Of a stretch of DNA of 64,000 nucleotides, positions 41,139 through 49,753 are shown in pieces. The stretch is from Enterovibrio norvegicus_B (lineage in GTDB: Bacteria; Pseudomonadota; Gammaproteobacteria; Enterobacterales; Vibrionaceae): NCBI RefSeq assembly GCF_002876705.1, contig NZ_MDAG01000014.1, positions 186,001-250,000 of the forward strand. Reading direction: 5' to 3'. The first letter of the stretch is position 1. Each line of letters opens with the position of its first letter. The notes beneath the pieces were generated by a model, which saw only the letters and a list, made by a program, of their open reading frames with translations, had not been told where the DNA came from and searched no databases. Made by a program: the position numbers and the translations under genes.

Positions 41139-42710
41139 TTATTCGCAAACAAACGCACCTTTGTGCTCCCACGCTTCAGGGGAAGATGTAGGGCTACTGT
41201 TCACCCACCATTTTGCTTGATACAGCTCACCATCGAAAATCACTTGCTCGCCGCCGTTGTAGGCTTTGCCTTGTGTCCATGGCACAGGCATGTTGCTCAC
41301 AAGCGACCACGCATCACTGTTGTCAGGTTCTGCACCTGTTACCCAGTAGTTCGCCTGCCATACCAAGCCGTTGTAACTGACTTTGTCGCCACCCGTATAA
41401 ATGCTGTCCGTATTCCACACAGGGAAGTTAACCGCATCAGGATCAGTACCACATTGATCGCTTTGCTCAATCAAATGAAAATCCAATAACTGTTGATCAA
41501 CAAGGTTACCGTCTTTGTCTTTCAGGCGAGATACCAGCATGTGATGACCCGCTGTCGGGCTCTTTAGCACCATATCAACGTAGGCGGTTGTGCCGTCTTT
41601 CAATGCCAAACTCTCGTTAGCAAGAGCTTCTTGGGCATGGTTATACACGGTCATTTCAACGGTTAAGTCACCAGATGCCGTCACCGCAAGATCCAGTGTG
41701 ACAGGCTCGTTGCTCAGCATGTATTCGTTTTTCAGACCCTCAATCGTGATGTTGTAGTCAAGCCCTGGCGATGCAATCTCATAGCCCACTTCAACGCGTG
41801 CTAATCCACTGTCGGTTTTCAGGTAGACTGGGTTTGCGCCATATGCAGGCACAAATTTACCTTTGCCATCAGGCTGGCCCGCTTTGATTGCATCATTGTG
41901 TGAATCATTAATTTTCACGGCAAGATCATGCGACCAGTTGTTCGCGATGCCCGCTTTTTCAGAGTTGATTTCAAGACGTGTGGTCAATTCAGGGCGCTCG
42001 CCTTCATTATCAAACACGCGAGTGAACACTTTGTCGCCTTTCGCCAAGTTAATCCCTGGGAAAATCTGACCCGCGACTGACCACTCTGGCAATACCGGTT
42101 GGTCACCACCAAATTGCACGTCGATCGCGTTGTAAAAAGCAGCGGCAGTATCGCCCACATCCCACACCGCTAGAATGACGTGGTAACCCTCACGTACTGG
42201 AACATCACATGCATGAAGAACGTGTTTAGGTGGCTTTTGCATGTTGCCTTCAACCACACAGAAAGGGGTTAAGTCGAGTTGGTTACGGGAAAGCGGCTGA
42301 TTGACGTTCCAGTCTGGTTTTGTGATGTAATATTTCCAGCTACGGGTCACGTGGTTCGCGGTGAACGTCCACTCGAAGTCATTCATGCCCGCAGCAATAG
42401 GACGCTTAACCCAGCGTGATGCCGTCTGCTCATCCAGCGGAGAAAATTGGATCAGGCCAGCGCTTGCAAGCTTGCCATCTTCTGGGCCAAATTCCGGGAA
42501 TCCTTCAGGGCCCTCAACACTTTGAGGCTCCCATTGTACTTGTCCACAATTTGCGTTCTGTTCGCCTGTATCAGCGGTTGCCGCCTTACACAAAGCAGCA
42601 CGACCCGCAGCCACGCCGCCATCATACGCACTGATATAACCATGAGACATCGCGCCCGCACTAAACAATGCAGCCGAAAGGGGAAGAAGGGTCGATCGTA
42701 GTTTGAGCAT
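41139..42710 (-). CDS. gbpA: GbpA-like chitin-binding lytic polysaccharide monooxygenase
   Basis: A 523-residue secreted protein. The signal is cleaved before H23, so the mature N-terminus is HGYIS, the copper-binding His of AA10 oxidases; the second His of the brace is H120 (TANHVT), and the AFYNAIDV stretch gives the axial aromatic. The order is AA10 (23-200), a GbpA2 middle domain (about 205-300), a third domain to about 415, and two CBM5/12-type chitin-binding repeats (about 425-470 and 475-520), each with WQANYWV or YQAKWWV. V. cholerae GbpA is 485 residues. A c-di-GMP riboswitch and a CRP site lie upstream. SD CAGGAAG. Confidence 0.93.
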   Translation of the reverse strand: MLKLRSTLLPLSAALFSAGAMSHGYISAYDGGVAAGRAALCKAATADTGEQNANCGQVQWEPQSVEGPEGFPEFGPEDGKLASAGLIQFSPLDEQTASRWVKRPIAAGMNDFEWTFTANHVTRSWKYYITKPDWNVNQPLSRNQLDLTPFCVVEGNMQKPPKHVLHACDVPVREGYHVILAVWDVGDTAAAFYNAIDVQFGGDQPVLPEWSVAGQIFPGINLAKGDKVFTRVFDNEGERPELTTRLEINSEKAGIANNWSHDLAVKINDSHNDAIKAGQPDGKGKFVPAYGANPVYLKTDSGLARVEVGYEIASPGLDYNITIEGLKNEYMLSNEPVTLDLAVTASGDLTVEMTVYNHAQEALANESLALKDGTTAYVDMVLKSPTAGHHMLVSRLKDKDGNLVDQQLLDFHLIEQSDQCGTDPDAVNFPVWNTDSIYTGGDKVSYNGLVWQANYWVTGAEPDNSDAWSLVSNMPVPWTQGKAYNGGEQVIFDGELYQAKWWVNSSPTSSPEAWEHKGAFVCE

Positions 42711-42855
42711 GTTTGTACTTCCTGAGTGTTTATAAATTCACCCACAGCACTGACAAACGTCGCAACGGAACATTTTCTCGGAGACTCGTGTTGTGGAACG
42801 TCGCTTTCTACGAAAACGCGTCTTAACGAGCAGGTTCTTCGTGAACCAAGAAAAT

Positions 42856-42966
42856 GGCGGCCCCGCTGTCGTAAGCTGTTACCTCTTATTGGGTAATTGC
42901 CCTTAGACCGGAAGCTTTGCGTCCTGCTTTTTCAAGCAGTTTGCCGATGATTGTGGAACGGTCGCC
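42856..42966 (-). promoter_or_regulatory. GEMM-I cyclic di-GMP riboswitch of gbpA
   Basis: On the minus strand the leader reads GGCAAACTGC, a GAAA-type loop (TTGAAAAA), then GGACGCAAAGCTTCCGG and AGCGGGG, the core of the c-di-GMP-I (Vc1/Vc2, GEMM) aptamer; the invariant GGACGCAAAGC core is at 42908-42924. V. cholerae gbpA has the same class upstream. Outer stem GGCGAC/GCCGCC closes it. It lies about 145 bases before the gbpA ATG. Confidence 0.9.
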
Positions 42967-43028
42967 AGAGTATTCAGAAAACGCGTCGAGACAAACATTT
43001 ACTGCATACAAACAGCACACAGATCCAT

Positions 43029-43050
43029 AAATGTGATTTTAATCACATTA
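43029..43050. promoter_or_regulatory. CRP-cAMP site upstream of gbpA
   Basis: Core TGTGATTTTAATCACA (43032-43047) is a perfect TGTGA-N6-TCACA palindrome. It lies about 65 bases upstream of the riboswitch aptamer, a reasonable class I or II activator position. Confidence 0.85.
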
Positions 43051-43128
43051 AATCAAGGTGTGCGCAATCTGCATTGATGACATATCAAGCAGTGTGGCGA
43101 TATTTCATACCCGATTGATTACACATGA

Positions 43129-43164
43129 AAAAGCCAGACATACTGGACAGCATGTCTGGCTTTT
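43129..43164. terminator. Terminator after the GNAT gene
   Basis: 13-bp stem AAAAGCCAGACAT/ATGTCTGGCTTTT, 10-base loop; convergent-side of the kef operon. Confidence 0.88.
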
Positions 43165-43237
43165 AATTTACTTGGCCTTGGTTTCAACACCCTCTGTTAA
43201 TGACGACTGCCTACCTACTGGTTTGTATAGGTGCCGG

Positions 43238-43717
43238 CTACAGCCAACGTTCCATACGGAGTAACGTCCACGACTCTCCGTTAAAGAAGCGTGTCTTGGT
43301 GTGATCAGGCAATACTACAAACCCCAAAGAGGAATAGCAGGAAATCGCCGCCGTATTGTGCGCAAACACCGCCAAGGAGACTTTATACACGTTCGGAATC
43401 ACCCGCGCTTTTTCCAACGCCAGCGCAACCAATTGGTGCCCTAAACCTTTACCTCTTTGCGTCGGTGAAGCAATGAGTACACGACACAAACGGTACTCAT
43501 TGTCGGACACACGAAACAGCTCGATGTAGCCCACCGCTTCTTCAAGATGTTTTACTAAATACGGTGCTACTTCTTCACGCGCAATGTGCGTACAGATCTG
43601 GTCAGGCGTCAGTGGGAAAGAAAACGCCGGCCCACCCCACTGAAAATTCGCCGAGGCATCAGGGATCCAAGCGCAAAGCTGCGCCGCGTCATTTTCACCG
43701 AAGGGCACAAGCTCCAT
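43238..43717 (-). CDS. GNAT-family acetyltransferase
   Basis: A 159-residue acetyltransferase. The acetyl-CoA motif is RVLIASPTQRGKGLGHQLVALAL, the R/Q-x-x-G-x-G/A loop (QRGKGLG). It is the last gene of an operon: its ATG overlaps the stop of the Kef antiporter gene by one base (TAATG). The substrate is unknown; a role in antiporter stress response is only suggested by position. Confidence 0.85.
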   Translation of the reverse strand: MELVPFGENDAAQLCAWIPDASANFQWGGPAFSFPLTPDQICTHIAREEVAPYLVKHLEEAVGYIELFRVSDNEYRLCRVLIASPTQRGKGLGHQLVALALEKARVIPNVYKVSLAVFAHNTAAISCYSSLGFVVLPDHTKTRFFNGESWTLLRMERWL

Positions 43718-45693
43718 TATGCTGGCTTCTCACTACCAGAAAGATCATCCTCATCATCGACCACTTCGTCCAATGGGTGATCGGTAAAATCATCAAGGTA
43801 ATCTTTCGGCGGTGGCGTCCACTCACGTTCCGTCAACCCATGTCGATCCATACGATCTTCATCCATGGCATCACGAATGGTTTCTTCCAACTGGATAAAC
43901 AAATGTTGATAGTGATTATCGTACGACTCTGTTTCTTCGCCGCCCATCCAAGATTCATACAACATTTCAGAGCTGCTATTTTCTAAGCGAAGGTACTTGG
44001 CTTTTTGCTGCTCGACCAAAAATGGGTGCACACCCAAACAGCGCAGTGACGTTGCACCGACTTCAATCGCGGAGTGGAATGTTTCCTTCTCGACATAATC
44101 TGCCCCCGCCGCTCTCAACATGTAGGAATGCCCACGGTCAAACGCACGCGCAATGATTTTCACATGTGGATAGGTATGCTTCACATATCTCACCAGCTCG
44201 GTCGTGGTTTCTTGATTATCCATAGACACCACCAACAACGACGCTTCTTCAATGCCTGCGGTGTGCAGCAGATCAGGACGTGTCGCATCACCGAAGAAGC
44301 TCTTGATGTTAATTTGGCGAAGGTTTTCCACTTGGGTGGCTTCATAATCAAGAACAACCGTTTTTACGCCATTTGCCGTCAGCAAGCGGTTAACCACCTG
44401 ACCGAAACGACCGACACCAGCAATGATGGCAGTGCCTTGTTCGTCAATTTCATCCGCTTCGCGATCATTCGACGCTTTTTCATAGCGTGGCAAGATGACT
44501 TTGTCATACAAGATAAACAACCCAGGTGTTAGGAACATAGAGATTGCGACCACCAGTGATAGCAACTGTGCGATGTCCATCGGCAACACATGGTTCTGTG
44601 TGGTGAAGCTGAGAAGCACGAAACCAAACTCACCCGCTTGCGCAAGGCTCAATGCAAACAACCAACGGCTGCTCCCTTTGATTTTGAAAATAAAGCTCAG
44701 TAGCAACAAAATGAGGGCTTTCAGCACCATCAACCCAATGGTGAGGCCAATGATCAAGAAGAAATCTTCGAACAAAATACCAAAGTTGATGCCCGCACCT
44801 ACCGTGATGAAGAAAAGCCCTAACAACAGCCCTTTAAACGGCTCGATGTTAGATTCCAATTCATGACGGAATTCGCTGTTCGCCAAGATAACACCCGCAA
44901 GGAATGTACCCAGCGCTGGCGACAACCCCACAAGGCTCATCAAAGCCGCGATGCCAATCACCAGCATCAATGCGGTTGCCGTGAAGATTTCACGAAGGCC
45001 GGAGCTTGCCACAAAGCGGAACAATGGACGGCTCAAGAAATGCCCACCGACCACAACACCCGCAATGGTGCCAGTGATCACTAAGCCCATCGCCCAACCC
45101 GGTAGGCCCGCAACCAAACTCATTTCTTCATGGTGTTCTGCTGCGTTTGCTGCTGCCGTTTGCGCCGCAGCCACCAGCTCAGGCAGCGCGAGTAGCGGTA
45201 TAAACGCCAGCATTGGGATCACGGCAATATCTTGGAACAAGAGAACAGAGAACGCATTGCGTCCGCCTTCTGTCTTGGTCAGCCCTTTCTCATTAAATGT
45301 TTGAAGGACAATCGCTGTTGAAGACAGCGCGAAGATCAAACCAATTGCCAGTGAGATACTCCACTGCAAACCAAAGCTAAGCGCAATGGCCATGACCGCT
45401 GCCGTCGTTAAACCGACTTGCAGGCCACCCAATCCCATTAAGCGATTGCGCATTGCCCACAGCATTTTTGGTTCAAGCTCCAAGCCGACCAAAAACAGCA
45501 TCATCACCACACCGAATTCTGCGAAATGCTGAATGGTGGTGGTTTCATCGCCCACAAGACCCACAACAGGGCCAATCACTACGCCAGCAATGAGATAACC
45601 CAGTACCGAACCTAAGCCCAGGCGTTTTGCGATTGGTACTGCGATAACAGCAGCGACCAAATAGATGAACGCTTGCAGAAAAATACCCGTCAT
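43717..45693 (-). CDS. Glutathione-gated K+/H+ antiporter, KefB/KefC type
   Basis: A 658-residue inner-membrane protein. The CPA2 transporter half (about residues 5-385, twelve or so helices) includes FLVGLELEP and SSTAIVLQTFNEKG; the RCK/TrkA-N half (about 405-560) has GTAIIAGVGRFGQVVNRLL, a Rossmann NAD(H)-binding motif. The C-terminal tail is acidic (DDEDDLSGSEKP). Kef proteins release K+ when electrophiles form glutathione adducts. The preceding gene is a KefF/KefG-type flavoprotein, its required partner; B versus C was not settled. Confidence 0.92.
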   Translation of the reverse strand: MTGIFLQAFIYLVAAVIAVPIAKRLGLGSVLGYLIAGVVIGPVVGLVGDETTTIQHFAEFGVVMMLFLVGLELEPKMLWAMRNRLMGLGGLQVGLTTAAVMAIALSFGLQWSISLAIGLIFALSSTAIVLQTFNEKGLTKTEGGRNAFSVLLFQDIAVIPMLAFIPLLALPELVAAAQTAAANAAEHHEEMSLVAGLPGWAMGLVITGTIAGVVVGGHFLSRPLFRFVASSGLREIFTATALMLVIGIAALMSLVGLSPALGTFLAGVILANSEFRHELESNIEPFKGLLLGLFFITVGAGINFGILFEDFFLIIGLTIGLMVLKALILLLLSFIFKIKGSSRWLFALSLAQAGEFGFVLLSFTTQNHVLPMDIAQLLSLVVAISMFLTPGLFILYDKVILPRYEKASNDREADEIDEQGTAIIAGVGRFGQVVNRLLTANGVKTVVLDYEATQVENLRQINIKSFFGDATRPDLLHTAGIEEASLLVVSMDNQETTTELVRYVKHTYPHVKIIARAFDRGHSYMLRAAGADYVEKETFHSAIEVGATSLRCLGVHPFLVEQQKAKYLRLENSSSEMLYESWMGGEETESYDNHYQHLFIQLEETIRDAMDEDRMDRHGLTEREWTPPPKDYLDDFTDHPLDEVVDDEDDLSGSEKPA

Positions 45694-46343
45694 GATGTCG
45701 CTCCTTTCATCATGGTGCTGAGGTTGGCTGCCGTCACTTTTTCACGCTTCGCGACAACATCAAGATCCAGCGTGTCACTCACTAAGGCCGATAACAGCTG
45801 GCGATAGCCTTCGGTATGGCTGGCAACTTTTCCATCCTCGACCGCAGTGCGAGACCCGAACAAAGAAAACGGTGCCATATAACGCATGCCCACGAGATTC
45901 GACATCTGCTCTAGCGGATGCAAAAGCTCACGAATTTTAAAGTGGTTATAACCATCAGCTTTATAAAACTCTTCTTTACCACCAGCAGAAATCGCGCACA
46001 TAAAGGTTTTGCCGTGAAGCGCGGTTCCTTGTGAGCCATACGCAAACCCATATTCCAATACCAAATCCTGCCACTCTTTCAAAATAGAAGGCGTCGAATA
46101 CCAGTAAAGGGGAAATTGGAAGATCACGATGTCGTTCGCCAACAAACGCTTCTGCTCGCGATCAATATCAATGTGTAACGTCGGGTATTCCGCATAAAGA
46201 TCGACAGCGGTGACACCCTCTGCTTGTTGAGCCACTTTAAATAAAGGCGCATTTACTTCAGAGCGGCGCAGCGAGGGATGTGCAAAAAGCACCAACACCT
46301 TTTTAGGTGTCGTGCCGAGGTCATTATTTTTATCGTTTTCCAT
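45690..46343 (-). CDS. NAD(P)H quinone reductase, KefF/KefG ancillary protein
   Basis: A 217-residue flavodoxin-fold oxidoreductase: KKVLVLFAHPSLRRSEVNAPL (N-terminal FMN-phosphate region), IVIFQFPLYWYSTPSILKEWQDLVLEYGFAYG, and SAGGKEEFYKADGYNHF are all KefF/KefG/MdaB hallmarks. It overlaps the antiporter gene by four bases (ATGA) and should bind its C-terminal domain to open the antiporter. An AAGGA SD precedes the ATG. Confidence 0.9.
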   Translation of the reverse strand: MENDKNNDLGTTPKKVLVLFAHPSLRRSEVNAPLFKVAQQAEGVTAVDLYAEYPTLHIDIDREQKRLLANDIVIFQFPLYWYSTPSILKEWQDLVLEYGFAYGSQGTALHGKTFMCAISAGGKEEFYKADGYNHFKIRELLHPLEQMSNLVGMRYMAPFSLFGSRTAVEDGKVASHTEGYRQLLSALVSDTLDLDVVAKREKVTAANLSTMMKGATS

Positions 46344-46434
46344 GGTTTGTCCTTTTTACATCACGCTAGATGTCTTTTTACTCCGTCAACCCTGCAAGGC
46401 AGGCGCATAAAAACATGGCTGTGACAGGGGTTAA

Positions 46435-46803
46435 CTAGACCCCATATTCTTCCGTCCAGTCTCTCAGCTTTTCCAACACACACAGTGCAGAGCGGCCAAA
46501 ATCCGTAATTTCATAACTCACCGCGATTGGGCGCGTACTCAGAACGTTGCGATTAACCAATCCATACTGCTCCATTTCCTTGAGCCGTTGGTCGACCATT
46601 TTTTTACTCGCACCGCCCAATTGGCGACAAAGGTCGTTAAACCTCACAGGCTCATCTTTTAGATGCCACAAGATTGACGCCTTCCATTTCCCACCGATGA
46701 TCCGCATGCCTCGTTCAATGGGGCATGGCTCTAAACAAGCGGCAGGTTTGCCGTTAGTGCTAGCCTTATTCTCCGCTTTCTTTGCGTTTTCCATTGTTCT
46801 CAT
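46435..46803 (-). CDS. HxlR-family transcriptional regulator
   Basis: A 122-residue winged-helix regulator of the HxlR type: IERGMRIIGGKWKASILWHLKDEPVRFNDLCRQLGGASKKMVDQRLKEM, plus the wing region, and C15-type Cys in CLEPCPIE (two N-terminal Cys that may sense electrophiles or redox). It lies 91 bases before kefG on the same strand and has palindromes directly upstream. Likely repressor of itself, the kef operon and perhaps the divergent peroxiredoxin gene. Confidence 0.88.
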   Translation of the reverse strand: MRTMENAKKAENKASTNGKPAACLEPCPIERGMRIIGGKWKASILWHLKDEPVRFNDLCRQLGGASKKMVDQRLKEMEQYGLVNRNVLSTRPIAVSYEITDFGRSALCVLEKLRDWTEEYGV

Positions 46804-47268
46804 GCCTACCCACTCTTGCTACATCAAGTGACGTGACTACCATATAGTCACCTTAAGTAACCTGGTTAACATATGTAACCAATGTTAACAAAATGGCTGT
46901 TTATTTTTCAACCACATCAAGCGCCGGCAAGTGTCAGCGCATTGACTCACTAAAAGCAGATAGCAGTAATAAAGTCAGAGCGTTATATCGGTTTTTTGAA
47001 AAGTATGTCGTCGCAAAATTGGGACTACTAAAAAAAGAGCTAATTTAGGGTTCTCTTTGATACTGGGCGAGATAAAGACATATTCCATCGCAGACATAAC
47101 TCTGGAGAAGCCTGTGTTGTCGGCTTGCGAAAAAAGTAACTAGGTTACAAAAAGTACACTGATTGACAGCCTAGCAGTTCAACAACAAAGTAGGTGGGGA
47201 AGAGAGGTGAAACCCAAGCTCGCAAGAACATCAGAAACAGCGATAACGATTACACGAGGAGCCTGATA
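46804..47268. other. Divergent promoter region of HxlR and peroxiredoxin genes
   Basis: About 465 bases. The part near HxlR holds dyads (listed separately); the part near 47269 contains the peroxiredoxin SD (AGGAG). No gene is visible in the middle. Confidence 0.55.
46833..46889. promoter_or_regulatory. Candidate HxlR operator palindromes
   Basis: GTGACTA-N5-TAGTCAC (46833-46851), and GTTAACAT-N9-ATGTTAAC (46865-46889), two dyads 30 to 90 bases before the HxlR start. HxlR regulators bind such paired inverted repeats; an autoregulatory site is likely. Confidence 0.6.
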
Positions 47269-47808
47269 ATGAGCTATACCAAAAAACTTCAAGCGGGTGG
47301 CGCATTCCCGGCCATCACACTGTCAGATCTGGATGGCAATGCGCACACCTTAGGAAAGCCGCGCGAGAGCGCAACATGGCAAATGGTGGTGGTCTACCGA
47401 GGTCGCCATTGTCCCTTATGTACCAAATACCTTAATCAGCTCGAAACCTTCAAGTCGGCCCTTGCCGACATTGGGGTGGACATTCTAGCCGTTTCTGGCG
47501 ACAGCCAAGCACAGCTTGAAGAACACCAGTCTCGCATGGAGGTATCGTTTCCGTTTGTCTATGGCCTCAGCGAAGTACAAATGCGTGAGTTAGGCTTGTA
47601 TGTGTCGCTGCCGCGTTCAGAGCAGGAAACAGACCATCACTTCGCGGAACCTGGCCTCTTTGTCATCAATGAACAAGGCACAGTGCAAGTGGTCGATATC
47701 GCCAACAACCCGTTCTCTCGACCAGACTTACAAACCCTGATTAACGGATTGACCTGGATACGCAACCCAGACAACAACTACCCTATCCGTGGCACTGCGC
47801 CTTATTAA
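47269..47808 (+). CDS. AhpC/TSA-type peroxiredoxin-like protein
   Basis: A 179-residue thioredoxin-fold protein. After a typical redoxin N-terminus (FPAITLSDLDGNAHTL), it has YRGRHCPLCTKYLNQL, a CPxC motif in place of the usual peroxidatic T-x-x-C, and DILAVSGDSQAQLEEHQ. The SD AGGAG sits just before the ATG at 47269; a longer frame starts at 47194. Divergent from the HxlR gene, so it is likely in the same electrophile/oxidant response as the Kef system. Confidence 0.82.
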   Translation: MSYTKKLQAGGAFPAITLSDLDGNAHTLGKPRESATWQMVVVYRGRHCPLCTKYLNQLETFKSALADIGVDILAVSGDSQAQLEEHQSRMEVSFPFVYGLSEVQMRELGLYVSLPRSEQETDHHFAEPGLFVINEQGTVQVVDIANNPFSRPDLQTLINGLTWIRNPDNNYPIRGTAPY

Positions 47809-47880
47809 TACGCATTAAGCGGCGTTTATGACGCTAGGTTTTTTGATTTTAAGTGCTTTGACCTAAAGTGCTTGAACATA

Positions 47881-47910
47881 AAAAGGAGCGCTGTTATGCG
47901 CCCCTTTTTT
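47881..47910. terminator. Bidirectional terminator
   Basis: AAAAGGAGCGC/GCGCCCCTTTT stem with TGTTAT loop, between the convergent peroxiredoxin-like and DUF7079-type genes. Confidence 0.88.
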
Positions 47911-48283
47911 ATTGTTGAAATGCAGCATCTGCATCAATGACCGACTTGAGCGTTTCCCATTCATCACAAAAACGCCGTCGTAAATACGCTTCCAACCATC
48001 GAGCTTTAGTTGTTCGCCACCAACCTGCTGTCGCTTGTCGTCTTTTTAATCTCTCAATGTCTGACAACAATTCTTCCCTATCAAACATTGCCCAAACTGG
48101 TGGCACAGGAGTAGAAAGATTTTGAAAACAGACGGGAGCAACAAAACGAAAGAGAGCAATTTCCACCTCAGCGAGTGGGAATTCACGCGCCACCGCCGCG
48201 ATATATGCGTACTCCACTTCGTTATCAATAAACAGATCTGACAAGGCATACATCAAATCGTCTTCGGTCGCTTGTGTGGTCAT
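47909..48283 (-). CDS. Hypothetical protein, probably DUF7079
   Basis: A 124-residue soluble protein. The pattern ALSDLFIDNEVEYAYIAAVAREFPLAEVEIALFRFVAPVCFQNL, with WAMFDREELLSDIERL, resembles the DUF7079 family of small bacterial proteins without known function. Alone between two terminators or near the LysE-type gene. SD (AAGAG) is moderate. Confidence 0.68.
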   Translation of the reverse strand: MTTQATEDDLMYALSDLFIDNEVEYAYIAAVAREFPLAEVEIALFRFVAPVCFQNLSTPVPPVWAMFDREELLSDIERLKRRQATAGWWRTTKARWLEAYLRRRFCDEWETLKSVIDADAAFQQ

Positions 48284-48363
48284 TTGAGCTCTTTCAGTTC
48301 ATCCATTGTTGAGCGCAATATGCGTAATACTTTCCAACTACGCACACCTTTTCTCGTCTTCAT

Positions 48364-48996
48364 TTACTTTGTTGTACTGGTGAAAAGCAGCTTCAAGCCA
48401 AACACCAACATCACTGAACCCAACACCCTATCAACCCAGTGGCCGACTTTCTTGAACTTCGCTTGCACTGATGGCTTAGAAAGCACCAAGGCCACAGACC
48501 CAAACCACACCATTTGTATAAACATCATCCATGCGCCCAATAATGCCAGTTCGATAATCGGCATATCAGGAGAAAGTACAAGGGTAAACACAGAAAGGAA
48601 GTAAAGTGGCGCTTTCGGGTTCAATGCATTGCACACAAACCCCATTGAGATAAGTTTCCCAGCCGAGCGCGGTTTGATATCAGCTTGTTGCTCGTCATCG
48701 CCTACCGAAGCTTTGCTACGAATGCCTTTCCAGCCAAGGTAAATCAGGTAAGCGGCTGCCAAGTATTTCATCACAGATAAAATCGCGGACGATTCGCTGA
48801 TCACTGTCGCCAATCCCACAGAGGAATAAATAATGTGAACGGAAAGGCCAAGTGCAATACCTAAACTCACGAGCAATCCCGCGCGACGACCATGCACCAA
48901 AGACTGCTGTGACACCATCACGAAGTCTGGCCCCGGTGAAGCTGCCCCAAGCAAATGCACCAGCGTTAAGGTTAAAAATGCCTGATAAAATTCCAT
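48364..48996 (-). CDS. LysE/RhtB-family amino-acid exporter
   Basis: A 210-residue exporter of the LysE/RhtB family with ASPGPDFVMVSQQSL at the first helix, about six hydrophobic segments, and NPKAPLYFLSVFTLV around residue 140. The start at 48996 (MEFYQAFL) follows a GGGGGTGA SD; the frame from 49062 would add 22 extra residues. Third LysE-type gene in the window. The substrate is unknown. Confidence 0.87.
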   Translation of the reverse strand: MEFYQAFLTLTLVHLLGAASPGPDFVMVSQQSLVHGRRAGLLVSLGIALGLSVHIIYSSVGLATVISESSAILSVMKYLAAAYLIYLGWKGIRSKASVGDDEQQADIKPRSAGKLISMGFVCNALNPKAPLYFLSVFTLVLSPDMPIIELALLGAWMMFIQMVWFGSVALVLSKPSVQAKFKKVGHWVDRVLGSVMLVFGLKLLFTSTTK

Positions 48997-49103
48997 GTCG
49001 TCACCCCCTGTGATTATTTCTTGTTCAACGAGTGATATTCTGTCAATCCGAATCGAATTCAACGCCGTATCATAGTTTATTGCACTTTATAGGAGCTTAT
49101 TGA

Positions 49104-49541
49104 ATGACGCTCACAGTTTTCTATGACGGCAGTTGCCCACTTTGCGTAGCAGAAATGGACCAGCTTCGTGCGTTAAACACGCAAAATCACCTGCGGTTTG
49201 AAGACATTCTCGCGGCGGATTTTCAATCACGTTACCCAACTATCGACCCTGCTGCTGCGAGCAGTATCCTGCATGGCATTCTGTCTGATACAGACCCTCT
49301 CAACAACGCCGATGGGCAACTGCTTTTGGGCTTAGACGTGACACATAAAGCGTGGTCATTGGTGGGCAAAAAACGTTGGATTGCGATATTGCGTTGGCCT
49401 GTTATTCGTTGGTTTGCTGATCGCGCCTATTTGTTCTTTGCGCGAAATCGATACCGCATTTCTTACCTCTTCACAGGGAAATTTCGCTGTGAACCTTGCT
49501 CAAAAGGTGCGTGTGTCCTTCCTCGCTCTTCGTCGAAATGA
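49104..49541 (+). CDS. DCC-family thiol-disulphide oxidoreductase (DUF393)
   Basis: A 145-residue protein with the N-terminal DGSCPLCVAEM motif (YDGSCPLC) of DUF393/DCC proteins, the D-x-x-C-x-x-C redox motif, and a C-terminal amphipathic region. A Cys-rich tail (RCEPCSKGAC) is unusual for this family. Divergent from the LysE-type gene (107-base gap). Function: redox, not proven. Confidence 0.82.
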   Translation: MTLTVFYDGSCPLCVAEMDQLRALNTQNHLRFEDILAADFQSRYPTIDPAAASSILHGILSDTDPLNNADGQLLLGLDVTHKAWSLVGKKRWIAILRWPVIRWFADRAYLFFARNRYRISYLFTGKFRCEPCSKGACVLPRSSSK

Positions 49542-49753
49542 CCAAATTGACGAGGCATTTAACCACATTTGATTAATGGGTATTCAGTTAACACACTGTT
49601 ATGGCTTAAATCATTGACTTAATTAATGATCGGTCGCACCATCCTTGTTTAGCGAACCCCGCCGCATTGCTTAGTAACTTATCAATCGCGTTATAACACG
49701 ATCAACGAAAAGCGTAAGACGGCGACCATCAACAATTACCGTTTGCAATAGAC

